A stretch of 64,000 nucleotides of DNA from Skeletonema tropicum (GCA_037178625.1 CM074144.1:62001-126000); one strand, 5' to 3'; counted from the first letter of the stretch, positions 44,379-57,780 are shown. Notes: a model not told the origin generated them from the letters alone. A program made the numbers and translations.

Positions 44379-45464
44379 ATGCTGATCAAAACACACGAAC
44401 GACTGAAAGTACCAATAGCTAGGCTCAGGTGTCAATTCAGCAGCAGGATGGCGGGCAATAACACAGCATACCAGTCGCACTTTTACGGCAGGAGGCTATT
44501 CTACACCTTTGATGTGTGCGTAGGTGCACATGTTTGCTTGGAGTCAGCCAACATCGATCCCAACTCAGGATTGTACGTCTCAGCTATTGGGGTAGTTGTC
44601 GAGATCGTTTACGATAAGGATCGCTCCGTTGGACCAAACGGTAAAGGTGAGGTTAGCCTACCGAAGTACATTGTTGTGGATTTCCCTACATACAAACCAC
44701 CACCAGGCGAGGACCCATGGGACAAGAACAACCCAACGGTGAGTAAAAGTTGACACACGAAAGACACAAGACAATTGCCACTCTCTGCGAAAACACTACT
44801 AACTCATTTCATACTGATACAAATGCATCCTACCCCAACTTATTGCGCACAGCACGTGCCAATCCCACCCTACGAGCAGATTTGCAACAGAGGATGCTGC
44901 ACCGCATTATTCATGCCATTGCAAATTGCCTACGCCATCACCATCCACCGCTGTCAAGGACTCGAAGCTGGATTCGACAAAGGAGACCGCTGGAACCGCA
45001 TGATAATAGATCCAGCAGATGAGTTGTGGGAGATTAGCAAGTTTCTTGGAACAATGTACGTGGCTACCAGCAGAGGCAAAACACTTGGCTCCAAAGATCA
45101 AGCATACCCGTCGGACAGTGCCATATACTGGACCGGAAGCAACATTTCAACGAACCGATTAAAAAATTGCAAGAGAAAGCAAAATGGCCAGTTCTGCGAA
45201 TCGTACAAGAAGCGAGCAAATTGGGTGAAATACTTGGAGGGGAAGGCAGAAGAGTCGAAGACAAGGTATAGCAAGAGAAAGTTGGAAGAAATCACAGAAA
45301 CATCGTACGCAGCAGCAATCAAGGGCAATTTCATCAAAGACAGGACAGACCTGACAACCAGGATTACCAACATCATAACCAACCCGAACAAGAAGTGGAA
45401 AGAAGCGAAGAAGGATCATGAAATCCCAAGTGATTACTTCGCAGGATCTTCATCTGGTGATTAG
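44379..45464 (+). pseudogene. PIF1-like helicase, C-terminal part only (type 2)
   Basis: Exon 1 is 44379-44738, the intron 44739-44852 (GTGAGT to GCACAG, 114 nt) and exon 2 44853-45464. The joint reads WDKNNPT then HVPIPPYEQICN, which fits the family as I know it. The motifs are the late helicase ones: an RRLFYTF and HVCLESANIDPNSGLYV segment, AYAITIHRCQGLEAG and MYVATSRGKTLG. A DSAIYWTGS stretch and a long charged tail follow. Walker A and B are not present upstream. It is a different subtype from the copy at 34814. It may be the 3' part of a larger mobile element, or a gene with an unfound N-terminal exon. Confidence 0.7.
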
Positions 45465-45992
45465 TAAAATTGATCACTGCACAGTTTTACAAAACAGACA
45501 CTTTCTCAACACAAAGAATACAACAACTCAATTAAGCGTCTGCATCTGGTGATCAGTAAAACATCTGCAAGCGCACGATTCGATATATCAAGCACAGTTT
45601 TACAAAAAGACATTTTCTCGCGACGAAGAAAGACAAAAACTAAATCGACTAACGCCCGTGTAAAACCTGTATTTCTTTCTCGTACAGACCGATTTAGATG
45701 CTCAAAAAGCGCATCTAGTACAGTCAATTTCTCGCTTTCAACAGGTACTTCTTGCTTTCTACATAGGAACACATACAGATCCTACGCCGGTAGTCTCTAC
45801 CGAGGACTCTACGTGTCCCTAAAGTAAACCTTCTCACTAAAAAACACATGTACTGATTCCTACCTATAACTCTGTAGAATAATGGGGGTGAAAAATAATG
45901 AATTTTCCCACCTGTAATAGAAGGGCACCTGCGGCCCCCTATTACGCTGCTCTGCACTCCATGAACGGGGGCCCCGAGGGCCGATTAATGAT
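45465..45992. other. Downstream flank of the helicase fragment
   Basis: CATCTGGTGATNAGTAAAA and CACAGTTTTACAAAA each occur twice (near 45452-45495 and 45543-45607), forming a direct repeat across the 3' end. The reading frame at 45549-45827 (+) has a Ser/Arg-rich composition and no recognised domain. Confidence 0.4.
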
Positions 45993-46490
45993 CTACTACT
46001 ATTCTGTTGTCTAAATTACATAATCATGAGCATCTTTTGACATGCCCGGTATGTGCAGATTTTCATGTGTGTTTGCGTCACCTGCAATTATCATCAAATC
46101 CACTTTGAATTAGACGCTACAGCTTACATAATCGGAATCAGCGTGAAAAATTGGGTTTGGGAGTGTCTTCTTAGTGTTGGTGGAGGGTGTATGGGATCGA
46201 TAATGCTATGGTTTGCCTTCGGATTTGTCATGTCAGATGCACTTTTTCAAGATTTTTTTACTGTTCGTGCGTAAGTACCTCAAATATCGAGGCAATTGAA
46301 CGGAGCACCACCACCACACATCGAATATGCATTCCAAACAGTATAAATAGAAAGTTATTAGTCTTTCAACTTAAAGCATCGGCATATTATTGGCCAATAT
46401 TGGCGTAGTAATGCCAGATTTTCTGCGACGCAACAAGATTTGGCTGGCTGTTGGGGAGAAAAATACCTATAAAAATCCATAATATCATTT
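45993..46490. repeat. Inverted copy of 39972-40462
   Basis: Reverse complement of the left part of the 1.87 kb segment with small indels. The reading frame at 46053-46274 keeps most of a short conserved product (ELDATAYIIGISVKNWVWEC). A sequence related to the TIR at 60039 follows at about 46530-46560. Confidence 0.85.
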
Positions 46491-47529
46491 GTTGTGTTCG
46501 ATATTGGATTTTCTATCCGATCGTCGACGCATCGACGCATGCGTCGCATGGCGCGAGCTTGGTCGGGGTCGGTCCGGGGTCCGGTTAGCACGGTTGACGG
46601 TTGGTTATTAACCCTTTCCTTCCGAGAGGGATAGTGCAAAAAACATCAGCGATGACCATGGCGCACCTCGACCCCATACTTGCCGACATCAATAACACTG
46701 CCTAAACATAAATCTAGACAGCCCCACTGCAGCAACTCACTCTCCAATAGCCTTTCTGTGAAGTGGTGCCCTCAGGTGGTCATCGACCCACGCCATCGCT
46801 ACTTTTTATCACACCATAGTAGAGGTGTCGAAAAATTGCGCTTCGACATCGGTGTGATGATGCACTTCCATCATGGTCTTCAGATGAATAGTTGGACCTA
46901 CTCTGCCACCCTACTGGTTTGCAGACGCCGACTGCATACTATTGAGCGGCCATCCATCTATTAAACAGTGTGACTGGACGCCCTATGACGCATGCAGTGG
47001 CATGGTGAATACAGCATGTGAAAATGGATAATTTCCACAAAATACATCAAAAAGAAGAATGCAAATATCTGACAGAATACAAGATGTAGAGGTGCCAAAA
47101 CTCATTGAGGCCTTGACTATTATATGACAATCCACGCTGTTGCACTGGATTGCTCTAATTTAGTGCGGCTACAACATTATTGGACTCATTGTAATATAGC
47201 ACATTTTGGGGGAAATGAGATGCCCTACATCAGTCATCCACACCATTACATGAAGTGGTATGCGCCCATTTGATCCATGGGACGGGAGTCCTCTCGCCAC
47301 ACAACACCAATGGCCGTCTATTGTGAGCTTTTGACAGTGGTTTTAGGTTACAACATGACTACCAACAACATCTTTCCAACCGGGTGCCATCCTATCAGCA
47401 GCGGATGATTTGACCTACTACTCCAATAATACGTGTATTTGGCATGTAGTGAATAAAAACGAGAATAATAATCGATCATCATAATATATAGAAGGAGTTT
47501 ATAATGTACCAAGGCTATTAAGTTACCGA
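46491..47529. other. Gene-poor stretch
   Basis: No supported gene. The reading frame at 46680-46964 (+) has no recognised motif. A GC-rich stretch with GCATGCGTCGCATGGCGCG lies near 46540. Confidence 0.35.
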
Positions 47530-47990
47530 AAGAAGTTTAATATGAGTATATTATATTGTTGCTCGGCATGTGCGGATTTTATGCCCACGACGGAAAGAGC
47601 CGCATACGATCAAAAAGACGTCGAATCGGATGCCGCCGCTTACATAATCGAAATCAGCATAAAAATCTGGGTTAGGCAATGTGTTGTTTATGTTGATCTT
47701 GTCGTTGATGGTCCAATAATACCATGGTTTGTCGCCAGATCATCATGGAGGAGATGTTTTTTGTTAGTGTGTGATGCGTGATGTTTTTGCAAAAAAAATT
47801 GCCAAAAAAGAGGAGAGGGTCGAGACTCGAGACACCTCTGACTACGATTTTGTAACCATTACCATGCGGCGAATGGTAGGAATAACGTCGCGGCACTTTG
47901 CGGACTCGTTCTAAACTACCTAAATGGAAAGTTGCTGGTCTTTGAACCGTAAGAATCGGGCTACTATTGGCGTAGTTATGGTCGAAAGCC
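47530..47990. repeat. Diverged further copy of the 39972-40462 sequence
   Basis: Related to the inverted copy at 45993-46490. It shares GCATGTGCGGATTTT, GCTTACATAATCGAAATCAG and the following coding-like stretch (AAYIIEISIKIWVRQC), but with many substitutions. An older family member. Confidence 0.6.
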
Positions 47991-50384
47991 AAAAGGAGTA
48001 CCAAAGGAGTACCTCGGAAGGAAAGGGTTAAAGAGATAAACGCCCCACTCCCCACCCTTAGACCAAACGGGGTATCGAAAACATCTTCGATGTTCCGAAC
48101 ATCTTGCATCTCTAGGGGTGTGGGTTTGCATCCGTAGATTTCATAATAATAATAACTTAGAACTCAACTATCCTCTAACTATGCATCCGTAGATTTAAAC
48201 CCACATATTTTTGGCACCACACCCGCAGTCTCTCTGTTTTTGTCTAGAACGTTGCATCGGACCACCTCACTGCATCCCTTGGGCGCAGAGAAGGACAGAG
48301 AAGATGACGAGCAAGAACCAAGGTCCAGTCGTTAACTTGAGATGTGAAGATAACATTTCACCCACATACAACCTCAACCTACTTGTTTAGTAGACCCCCT
48401 TACCTGCTCTCTAATTTCCTCCTAGAGCTACACTCACTAAAATCAGACCAGCTGCTTCTGATAACTATAATATCTGATGACAACTTCAAATTGATCTGCT
48501 TCTCTGCTTACTTATAAGAGATACAAGTAGTTGTTCAAACAAATAGAGAATTGATGTTCACGCAAGAGAAGATCTCCGTTCTGTCTCTAGGGTGTACTTG
48601 AGGATTCCTGTCCATTTCTGTATTGTTGGAAGTCGGCATATCCCTACCTACACCTATGTGCGGGTTCTAACCCGCATTTAGAATCTAAGTGAGGTTTAAA
48701 CCTCACTTAGCTATGTGCCGCTAATGGATGCCATAGACGCCTCCAACCGTCTAACCCCTGCATCAGGATCATCAACTGGACCAATATTATCAATGTTGAC
48801 CGTTGGTTTGGGCCGCGGTAGTGTGTGTGGGGTTGTGGTGTGGCCTCATCACACGGCACCGGCCATCATCTTTTTCAGCCGTCGCCAAGCAGTTGTAGTG
48901 ATGGTTACGTCAACCATAAACGTCCGTCTCGTCTCCCCTTCATCACGCGATGATATTTTATATATAGGGGAATGTTTCGGTGGCAGTATTCCTTCGGTTT
49001 GGGCTTGTATTCATGCTGAATTCGATAATCGCCGCTCGGTATTATTTTCCGGCCACAATAATAATCATCGATCATCGACAAATGAAATGATTTAGATGAC
49101 CAGCACACGATAGTGAGGGCAGCCAAATTGAACAATAAAGCATTATGGATGCTCTGGGCTTGTGGAATGGACACAACTATCGCTGTTATGATGAGTCAAC
49201 ACGTCGTCTTCAGAAGGGCAACTCACAAATGCGCGTATTATTTCTGCAAACACGGAGAAGATTAGTGTTATTTCATATTTAAATATTGGATTGTGGCGAA
49301 AATAGTGCGAACTGAGGGGAAGTGGGAAGCACTGTGTGGGAAGTAGCCGTTCATCATGGACAGTGGAGTGAATGCTGAATGATATCTACTTGTGGGGGAT
49401 AAATGTGAAAATTATTCACGACGCTGAAACAACGCCCATTTGGTTGTAAAATGCCATGATCGTCAATCGAATTATCCACAATAGTATGAAGTACAACAAG
49501 GCACTGTGGAATGTATACAGTTCATTGTCCAGAGCACCTAATTGCATATAATGCAAAGATTTACCTTCATTCCAGCATGTTTCAACTCTAAAGAGAGGTA
49601 ATATCAACGCCATCGAGGGCAAAGTATTAGTTGAAATTATAGTAATAGCAAGCCCATGATACCTGCTGACGTTGATGATCATTGGTTCTGGATATAGAAG
49701 CATTATGCGTAGTGTGTAGGCTCCTATTGCCGTGGACAACATGGTCTACCATGGTCAAGATCTGCTGGTGGTATCTATTCTACGAGTAAGTTAGCTAGTA
49801 TTACGTACTTACTTACTCTTTCTATGTGCGGGTTCTGTCCCTCCCGCCATTTTTCCTCGCGATAAAAATACGCACAAAAAACCGTAGGGATATCCCGCGG
49901 GTACTTTCACCGTAGGTACATCTTGCTCTCCCATTTGCCTTGGTTTCCATGTCCTCTACTTCTTGCTGTGGGTTGCTTCCTCTGCAATTTTAGAATATTA
50001 GGCGCCTCAGCTTATGTTATGTTGCATTCCCTAGAATTATCGCAACTCCAACTGATCTCCTGGCCTGGTGCAGCATAATAGGAACGCGCCTCCTTTCCTA
50101 TCCGTATTAATTAGAGAGATGCTGTCAATCCGCATCACTCGCTGCTGCTTTTCTTGCTTGAGTTTGTAACATCTTCTTGAAGGACGCTGAGGAAAAATCA
50201 GATCCACGATTACATCAACAGAGATAATCTGCGATCAAAGATACCTTATACTTCTTAGCACATGATACTGAGATGATCTAGGACAGGAATAATTAACTTC
50301 TCGATTGGGTGAGAGCATGCATGCAGGCCAGCTGCTGTCTGTAGAAGTTCAAGCTGATTTAAAAGAGATTACTACACTGTAAGT
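47991..50384. other. Gene-poor stretch with twin palindromes
   Basis: No supported gene. Palindromes lie at 48660-48675 and 48685-48710. Reading frames at 48715-49095 (+) and 49416-49742 (-) have no recognised motifs. TATGTGCGGGTTCT recurs near 49824. Confidence 0.4.
48660..48710. repeat. Two adjacent palindromes
   Basis: 48660-48675 reads GCGGGTT, CT, AACCCGC. 48685-48710 is a perfect 26-bp palindrome with half-site CTAAGTGAGGTTT. Nine bases separate them. Confidence 0.95.
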
Positions 50385-50729
50385 ATATGCTGCAGATCTG
50401 TCATGTCATCCGTCCGATTTGGCTTGATGTGATGCCAGTGCACATCATTTGCATACCGTGTCATGCTCATGCTCTCTTTCATTGTCGCCCCGCATCCAAA
50501 GTGAACGCTGCCAAATCTAGCCGCAAAGTGATTTAGAAGAGAAACTGTACGAATACCAGCTGCTATTGCATTTGGCTCTGGCCACGAAGTTGGCGAGAGG
50601 AATAAAATTGAACTCGCTTCTGTTGTGGATGACGAGAATAATCTTATGCCGTAAGAGGACCAAGAAACAAAATCGCGATGCCACCGAGAAGAAGAAATCA
50701 AGACTAATCGATGATTGAAGATCATTCAT
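50385..50729 (-). pseudogene. 5' fragment of the GT4 glycosyltransferase gene
   Basis: It matches the first about 115 codons of the gene at 32580-34061 with a few substitutions (for example NAIAAGIRT for NATAAGIRT). The match ends near 50388, at the stretch that encodes DDMTDLLQHI. The catalytic domain is missing, so it cannot be functional. Confidence 0.85.
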
Positions 50730-51715
50730 AAGTAGGAGCAGTAATTTGTCAGATGATTGGATTGCGCTGGAAGACGAAGACGACCGACCCAGTACCTAGT
50801 GGTTGTTTGGTCACTCGGTTCCCATGGTCATAAATGTCTCACTCTGACCGCTTTTACATCGCTAGAAAGCTGTCAACTTGAACTTGAACTTTGCATTTTC
50901 TGCATTTATGATGTAATTTCACTCAAAGATTGTCAGCAGACAGGAGATGACTAAATGGGGTACGATGAATACTTGCCTAAGTCTTGGATTCACCCGGTGT
51001 TTTTGAGAACCCAAAGTTACTTCAGTGGCAAGCAGGCAAACAACTTCGTAGCATACCCTAAAACGTATTGCGTGATCGCAGATAATCCTCTCTGATGTAA
51101 TCGCGATGGTTGTGCAATTTGCCGAAACAGTATCTACACCTTTACTCAGTTGATCGGCGCAAAACAAAAACGAGCTGTGGTACAACAAGGAAGAATGCAT
51201 ACAACTCAATGAATGGTGGCATCAAGCGGAGATGTTTTCCACGCTCGATCGTGAAAATGATTGGCTTCCGATGTAGGCAGCGGCTTCTGGATTGGTATCC
51301 AAGCTTCGACAAAGCTTAGAGTTATTGCGGAAATCTGACGAGCTCTAGCGTAGATAGCGTGGGCGCGTGGCGCGTCAGTATGTAACATTTCTGTACGTGG
51401 GCAGTACATGGGTACTTATAGGAATCAGCTAGCCAGATTTTTTGTACATAGAGGGTTATGTTCCCCACCAAAGAGGCCTCATTCTCGCTTTTTGGTTATG
51501 TAGTTCAAACTTTGGATAATGTGAGAATAGACTGGGGCAAATACAAAAACTGTGGGGTGAAATTTGTGTTTAGCATAATTTTAACACCTTTCTCTAGCAA
51601 ACTCTAGTTTATATAATTATATCCCTGAGGATATTTTGTTTGCCGAGTCTTAATTGGGTTGGCGTTAGGGGGGCTTGCGCTCTTCGACTCCAAGAAGGTA
51701 GCAGCTGTTCGGCCC
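50730..51715. repeat. Upstream partner of the GT4 duplication with inserted family remnant
   Basis: The segment at 50730-50785 and the one at 51296-51715 correspond to 34062-34500. The inserted part (about 50786-51295) resembles the upstream region of VRF-WY copy D (for example TTTTACATCGCTAGA near 50848) and then a decayed copy of its gene. Confidence 0.75.
51095..51295 (+). pseudogene. Decayed VRF-WY gene copy
   Basis: Partly recognisable as GTTGTGCAATTTGCCGAAAC, then CAGTTGATCGGC, AAAAACGAGCTGTGGTAC and GGCTTCTGGATTGGTAT. Frameshifts and deletions break the frame several times. It ends at the GT4 duplication boundary near 51296. Confidence 0.75.
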
Positions 51716-54437
51716 CTCAAATTGAAATATCCTGGATAATTTTTTTTCACTGTAGATTAGGCGGGGACAATTTAATCTATTTTATTAAATAACGGTCACT
51801 TTAGGTAGGCGACACCCAAAATAAAGGCTCTGGGCGCTTTGGCAGAAATTCCTTCACGTCATGAGGTCATATCGGTCCACTGAGGACATCGCCGCCGGCA
51901 TTTAGTGATGCCGACCGACGTTCCGCTCCATACCATAGCCGCCGCCTCCGCCATGGTTCTGGTGTGCACAGTGATCAAATTTTGAAAAGTGTGTGACACG
52001 GCTAGAAAAATGATGGAGGGGGCGCCCCGTTTCCCCGCTGGAGTGACCCCTGGAAAAGGCGCGCAGGCCAAGAAACCGAAAATACCCAAGCTCCATGGCC
52101 AGTGCCAAACCACAGTCATAGCTGTCTCATCTCCTTGACTCCATCAAGTGGATTTTTTTATGTACGTAGGAATCGTCCAAGAAGCGGTACCAAAGTGGCG
52201 CCATCGATCTTCGAGCACATCACCACCATGGGATTTCCGCCCGAGTAGCGTACTTTACTAAGCATTGTGCTGTTAGATCAAAGATATAATGCTCGTGATG
52301 CCTATATAAATATTTATGAATGTATGGAGCAGCTTGGTATGTACCGATTTTACATATGATGTAAAATGCAAGCCAATTAGTGCACAAGAATGTGTATCCT
52401 CAACTCCTCAGGAGCAATGAACGATGGTGTTGTAACAAATATTTCAGCACTATCGACAAGAAACACTGTTGAAATAATGAACTTTAGACGCATATCAATG
52501 ATGGATATATCTTATTGTTGTATAATAATAATTTATGAGGCCCACAGATCCGTGTTATACGACATAAATGCATGCAGATAAACAACTATCTCATAAGAGA
52601 GAATACTCTTTGTGCATTCCAACGATATCAGCAGTGAAAATATGCAGCTTTATCCGTCGAACATTAATTCATCGAAACCTAAGAGCCTTAAAAAGTAGTT
52701 GAAGATCCTACTCCGATCTATTCAGACGCAATGTGGCGTCATAACAACAGCCTTCTTCGGAGACAATATGTGCACCTATTCCACCCAATCAACTTCAAGT
52801 CACTCAACTATGACCCTACATCATCAATAACCTACATAGTTGTTGTGCTGTTGTTGTCGGTTGGTTAGGTTGATTTGAATGACGTTACCATCGGAGTTGT
52901 TCTGTAAATGGCCATGATGTGTTTGTCTTGTAATGTAAAGATTGAGTTCGCCGATGATAGTGTAGGGAGTGAAATCGGATCTCTATTGTCAACTTCACGA
53001 TACAAAGCGATCCTAACATATTATTGATAGCTCTTGTGTCGTGTTTAGTTGTATCTCCTTGATTAGAGGTCGGAATAGAACAATGAAATGGGTGACATTT
53101 GTTTGTAATCGATGATGTGATGTGTAGCAGCAATATTGGTGCCCGACGGAGTGCTATGGCCATATGAAGTCACTAGCAATGTGCCACACCAACACCCAAT
53201 GTCTATATGTATAAGCGACAGCGAGGATTGATGGAGAGAGACCGATTGTACCATTCATATTGAGTGGAATTGGAGGACGGCAGAGGTTGTTTTTCGTGAT
53301 TTCGTAGGCTTATTTTGGTTTGGAGGTTTGGGGCGAGACTATTGTAACTTAGTGGGCCAGGTAGATCAAAAGTTTCTCCGTGATCTCAGCTGCTCAGATG
53401 GGCCTAGCACCAACTAAGTTTCTGGAGAGTTGAGGAGATACGATTTTACCCACTATGCCGGCATCATGGTATTTTGGTTCATTTCCCCATGATGTTGAAT
53501 TATGTGTTTTGTGTGCTTGAAAGTGTTGGAACAAAAGACGCGGGAAATTTTTGAAATGTATTTTTGCGCGAAATTGGAATGCTGGATGACATCTTGTACA
53601 CGAGGTACGTAGGAATCCAGTGGATGGAGTCAAGGAGAAAGACAGCTATACGTCCGGCCATGTGGTGGTCTTGTTGATGATGGAGGATGAGAACCCTCCC
53701 GCCCAAATTTGTATGAGTTCCTACGCACGTATAAAACTATTTTTCTCAAATCAAAACAAAGCTTAGCTCTCTGCGGATTTGAGCTCAGCTCGCTCTCAGC
53801 TTTTCACATCTGTACCCCATTTGTTCACAGCACAAATATTCGCTGAGAACGAGCATCCTGGCTAGGCTGACCCTGCACTTAGCCATAGAAGTACGCATTC
53901 GGTGAAGTAGCGTGCGCCTTATGCGTCATTTCCTTGATGTATGTTACCTCTTTATCCAATAGAGCCCCTGCCTTTGGACGTCTAACCCCTTTCCTACGAA
54001 AGTAATGAGAAAGAATTCATAGAGAAATAAAGAAGAAGCTGCTTAGCAGAATATGACAGAAAACAAGTTCTTAATACCGCTCTTATTTTCATTTGTGCAG
54101 AAAGAGTACGATATTTCGTGCAAAGAATAGAAGCACGAACCGTGGCTTGAGTCACTTTTCTGTACGTGGGCTGTACCTGTTCGCGAGGTTCTTTCTTTCT
54201 TTCTTTCTTGTGTTTTCGCAAAATTGATACCATTGAGAAAGCTTCTATGAATTCCAACCGTACTTATGTGGTGTCACTCTAGAGTGAGTGAGCGAGCAGC
54301 ATTCAGGAATAGTCCGGTCTTTCCGCTGCTGAACATTGACCGATAGCTGCTGAGAACTCCTGGCTTTGAGATAGAACATAATACCCCTTCCATTTTTCTT
54401 TTTTTTTTGCGGCCATAAAATTGATGCCTGCTACAAG
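51716..54437. other. Gene-poor stretch
   Basis: No supported gene. Reading frames at 51859-52119 (-), 52885-53163 (-) and 53394-53706 (-) have no recognised motifs. Near 53770-53810 a short sequence resembles the inner inverted repeat of the MITE at 3781-3805. Confidence 0.35.
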
Positions 54438-54752
54438 GTGCATCATCTGTCGTCACCCACCGACCAACACTCATCATGTCCTCACCTAAGTACACCTCCA
54501 CCAGCATCAGGAAGCATTCCTCCACTTGAGCTCGGGGAACCACAACTGTCAACTGCAGAAGATGAGGAGGCAAGCTCTACGCCGGACATCGAACTGTCAC
54601 CTGCAGAAGAGGAGGAGGCAAGCGCTACGCCGGACATCGATTTTTTCGATGTAGAAAGCAACAGTGATGTTGATGTATCTGATCTCCTCTTCGATTTTCC
54701 CATTCATTATGTTAATGTGGTAGTGTTAGATTTAAATGCGGATGGTAGTTGA
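54438..54752 (+). CDS. Hypothetical ORF with internal acidic repeat
   Basis: A 104-codon frame in which STAEDEEASSTPDIE is repeated as SPAEEEEASATPDID, followed by VESNSDVDVSDLLFDFP. The repeat could be real acidic protein or chance from a duplicated DNA segment. No domain is known. It lies just 5' of the decayed copia-like region. Confidence 0.3.
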   Translation: MHHLSSPTDQHSSCPHLSTPPPASGSIPPLELGEPQLSTAEDEEASSTPDIELSPAEEEEASATPDIDFFDVESNSDVDVSDLLFDFPIHYVNVVVLDLNADGS

Positions 54753-57700
54753 AGAATTGACGAGATTACCAAGTAACACAGACGTCTTCGATGTGGAGGA
54801 CGTGAAGTTGGTGTATGCATGGGTACTGAGTCGGCGCACTTGCCTTTTTTTTTATTTTTATTGCAGGAACGAGTGAGGAGAGTATGAGAGTAGTATCCAG
54901 GCTACTACTGTGAGAGCGCTCAACGTCCAGATGTATGCGCTATGATTGAAAGCCCCCTCTGAATCAATGCTGGAGATCCCTCTGAGGATGCTCGCTTCGT
55001 AGAGGTGATGGATAATCATATGGATGCATAAGTATGTCGCTATGATTGAGAGATACCTCTGAGTAAATGTTGGAGATCCCTCTGAGGATGCTCGCTAAAT
55101 AGAGGTGATGGATAATCATATTGATGCGTACTATTAGCAAGAGGGAGTTTCCTTCTAGAAAGGAACTCATTGTATAATTGGCTGACGCTCTGGAATCACT
55201 GGGAAGATCTGTTGTGCATGGCATTGCATCTTGCAGAACCGATGAGACAAGAGATAACAATGAATTGTTCTTATGAGATTTTGAAGCTATATATTGTGTC
55301 GACCACTTTGGGTATTTTCAGTGCGTTGGAGTTGGAGATCCTACTGGTGTGTCTCAGCCGAGATACTTGGTTAGTTATAGCGCATTTCAGAAGAGGATGC
55401 TCACAATTTAACAGACGACGCAGCTGGGTAGGTTTTCATCAACACTACTTTGTCAAGAGAGTTAGTTTCCAACAAATGATCGTGCATTACGCAACAAACG
55501 TTTTATTGATACTATCTTCTACACTGATGCGACGCGAAGACCACAAGGAGGTACCAACGTGTACACTTGTCCGAGTTTATGTGTCCAAAAAGGGTTCATT
55601 TATACTTGGATGAGATGGCAGCGACGGCATCATGCAGGTGAGTAGGTGTTCCAGGCACGCTCGTCTGCGATCCTTGAGCATCCAAAAGTGCGAGGAGGTA
55701 CGCAGGTTTATACGAGGTGGGAATACTCTGAGTGTATTAGGAGAGCTACGCAGTGGGCTGATTTGGCGGAACGCTAGTTTGGGTTCTTGCATAATCTATC
55801 AGCTGAATTTCAGGAAAGCGACGCTCTTATGACGTTATGGGATTGCTTTGAGCGGAGGGTGCAAATCATGAACCTTACGGTACATGGCACAACAACTCGG
55901 CGGATTAAATCCATGCCCGGTGACTAGATGCACGAGTCAGATATTAGCAATATTGCGGCGTTTGGTTGGCTTGATTGATGTTATTCTTTGGAAGATAGGA
56001 ACTCACAAGATCCCACACGCTATACAGTTGTTTTTTGGGGGGTGTTTGGAGCCTAGTAATGACCATGGCAGAGAAATGACTATGAATGAGAATGAACGCA
56101 GCAATTGGCTGATGTGTATGAATAATATTCGACGCAAATTTTGGGGACGCGGCGATTTTACCTCCGAGGTAGATGATGTTGAATTATCTACGGCCGAGGA
56201 GGAGACTCAGGATAAACTCTACAATGAAGTGGTTCGATGATCTGAATGATATCAGCGGCTGGCATATTCATGATGGCGAGGCGGACGCTCTTGCAATACT
56301 TGCGGATGAGCAATGAGGTTCGAAGACAATACGTGGTACCTGAGGCTGATGCATGCATTGCTTCAGGGGAGCCCATTACTGACAGATCACTTGTGGATGA
56401 CCAGATTGACGTAGAGGTCTTTCCCTCAAGGGGAGGATGGCCACAAGTTGTGCAAGATGCGATATCACAGTGTCGACAAGGTCTATTGCCGAGTCGCAGT
56501 GTTGACAAAGATGGTTAGACAATGGCGTCTATCACCGCTTAGCCCTGACTACTATTACCTATGTTGTATGGTTCAATGAGAATGTGAAGGCTGAAGCGGT
56601 ATTGTGCGCTTTTATTGCCCAAAATGTTCTAGAACAAGTTGCAGTTGGAGTCGATAATATACATTACTCCGAGAGATTGAAAGAATGCTGGATCATTGCC
56701 GTCAATTGATGCTAATGCTATATCCAAAAGGGAAGAAGTATATCACGATGAGGTATGATCGGAAGTGGATTCTCAGGCTACGGTTGATGAATGTTCTTGA
56801 TGAGTATTATTAATTGTCGCAAGCAATGGATGCAGATGCAGCTGGCTGAAGGATCGAAATATATCAACCCTGTGCTGCGGAGATGGCCGAGTATGTGGTG
56901 CAGGATGATAATGAAGTTGCATTTCAGTGTTGTGTTCACAGTGCGGAAGCAGATGAAGATCATTACATCAGGAAAGGGTAGGTCGAGCCGCAAGATCCAC
57001 GAGTGTAGTGTGAAGCCGTGCTGGTGTGATAAGTCGAGAAGTGCATGTTGCATTCCCTACGCCGAAATGATGGGTCCATCAGTCTTTGCAGGAAACACCA
57101 GAATGTATATTTCCAAAGTTATTCAGAAGCGCTATGTTGTCTGCTGTTCCGAATTTGATGTTGAGAATGAAGAAATGCTCTGATCTAGCGAGAGGTTCAC
57201 GGAAGTCGTTTTGCATGCAGAGATTTTGGACTGCACTAATGTGAGTATATGCTTGACCTTCGCTTTAAATTGCCGCATGGAGATCCTGTGTTTGCCTTCG
57301 TCCTTTTACTAGTGATGGAAAAGTACATGGAGTATATCTTTGGTGTGTAGAGGGGGGCATGTGATCTTACATACGATTGCAGAAGCCGTGCTACGCAACG
57401 AGATTGGCTGACATTCAGAAGCGGAAGAGGCAGCATTCACGAGAGGCCATCGAGGTATCTTGGCAATAGATCTCGTAGAGTGGAGTTGAACAGGGCTTTT
57501 GGCTGTCCCGTATGTTGGCATAGCCTTGACGAATGTTCTGAGTGGCTGGCCAAGAAGGGTTGCACAATGCCAAGAGTGATGGAGCTCCATTCAAGACTGA
57601 GTATCTGCCGGATAGATGCTAGTTGAGAATTGGCTAGTGAGAGCGCCCTATAGTTGATCTTTGGTAGAAATCCTGCGATAGGCGATAGAGAGTTGGCCTG

Positions 57701-57780
57701 GTCGGGTAGATATTTGTTGGGAGCTTTCAATGACGACGAGTTGACATCTTGCTCTGCCCATAGAAGGTCATTTGGAATGT
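54753..57780 (+). other. Probable decayed internal part of the copia element
   Basis: Many short plus-strand frames broken by stops, for example 55170-55613, 55884-56240, 56246-56518 and 56791-57183. I cannot assign gag, protease, integrase or reverse transcriptase motifs with confidence. Assignment to the element rests on the downstream match and orientation. A direct repeat of about 110 bp (ATCCCTCTGAGGATGCTCGC) lies at 54969 and 55076. Confidence 0.35.

Noticed and set aside
51859..52119. Minus-strand reading frame of 86 codons
   Set aside because: No motif, no duplicate copy and two overlapping frames of equal quality, so not supported.
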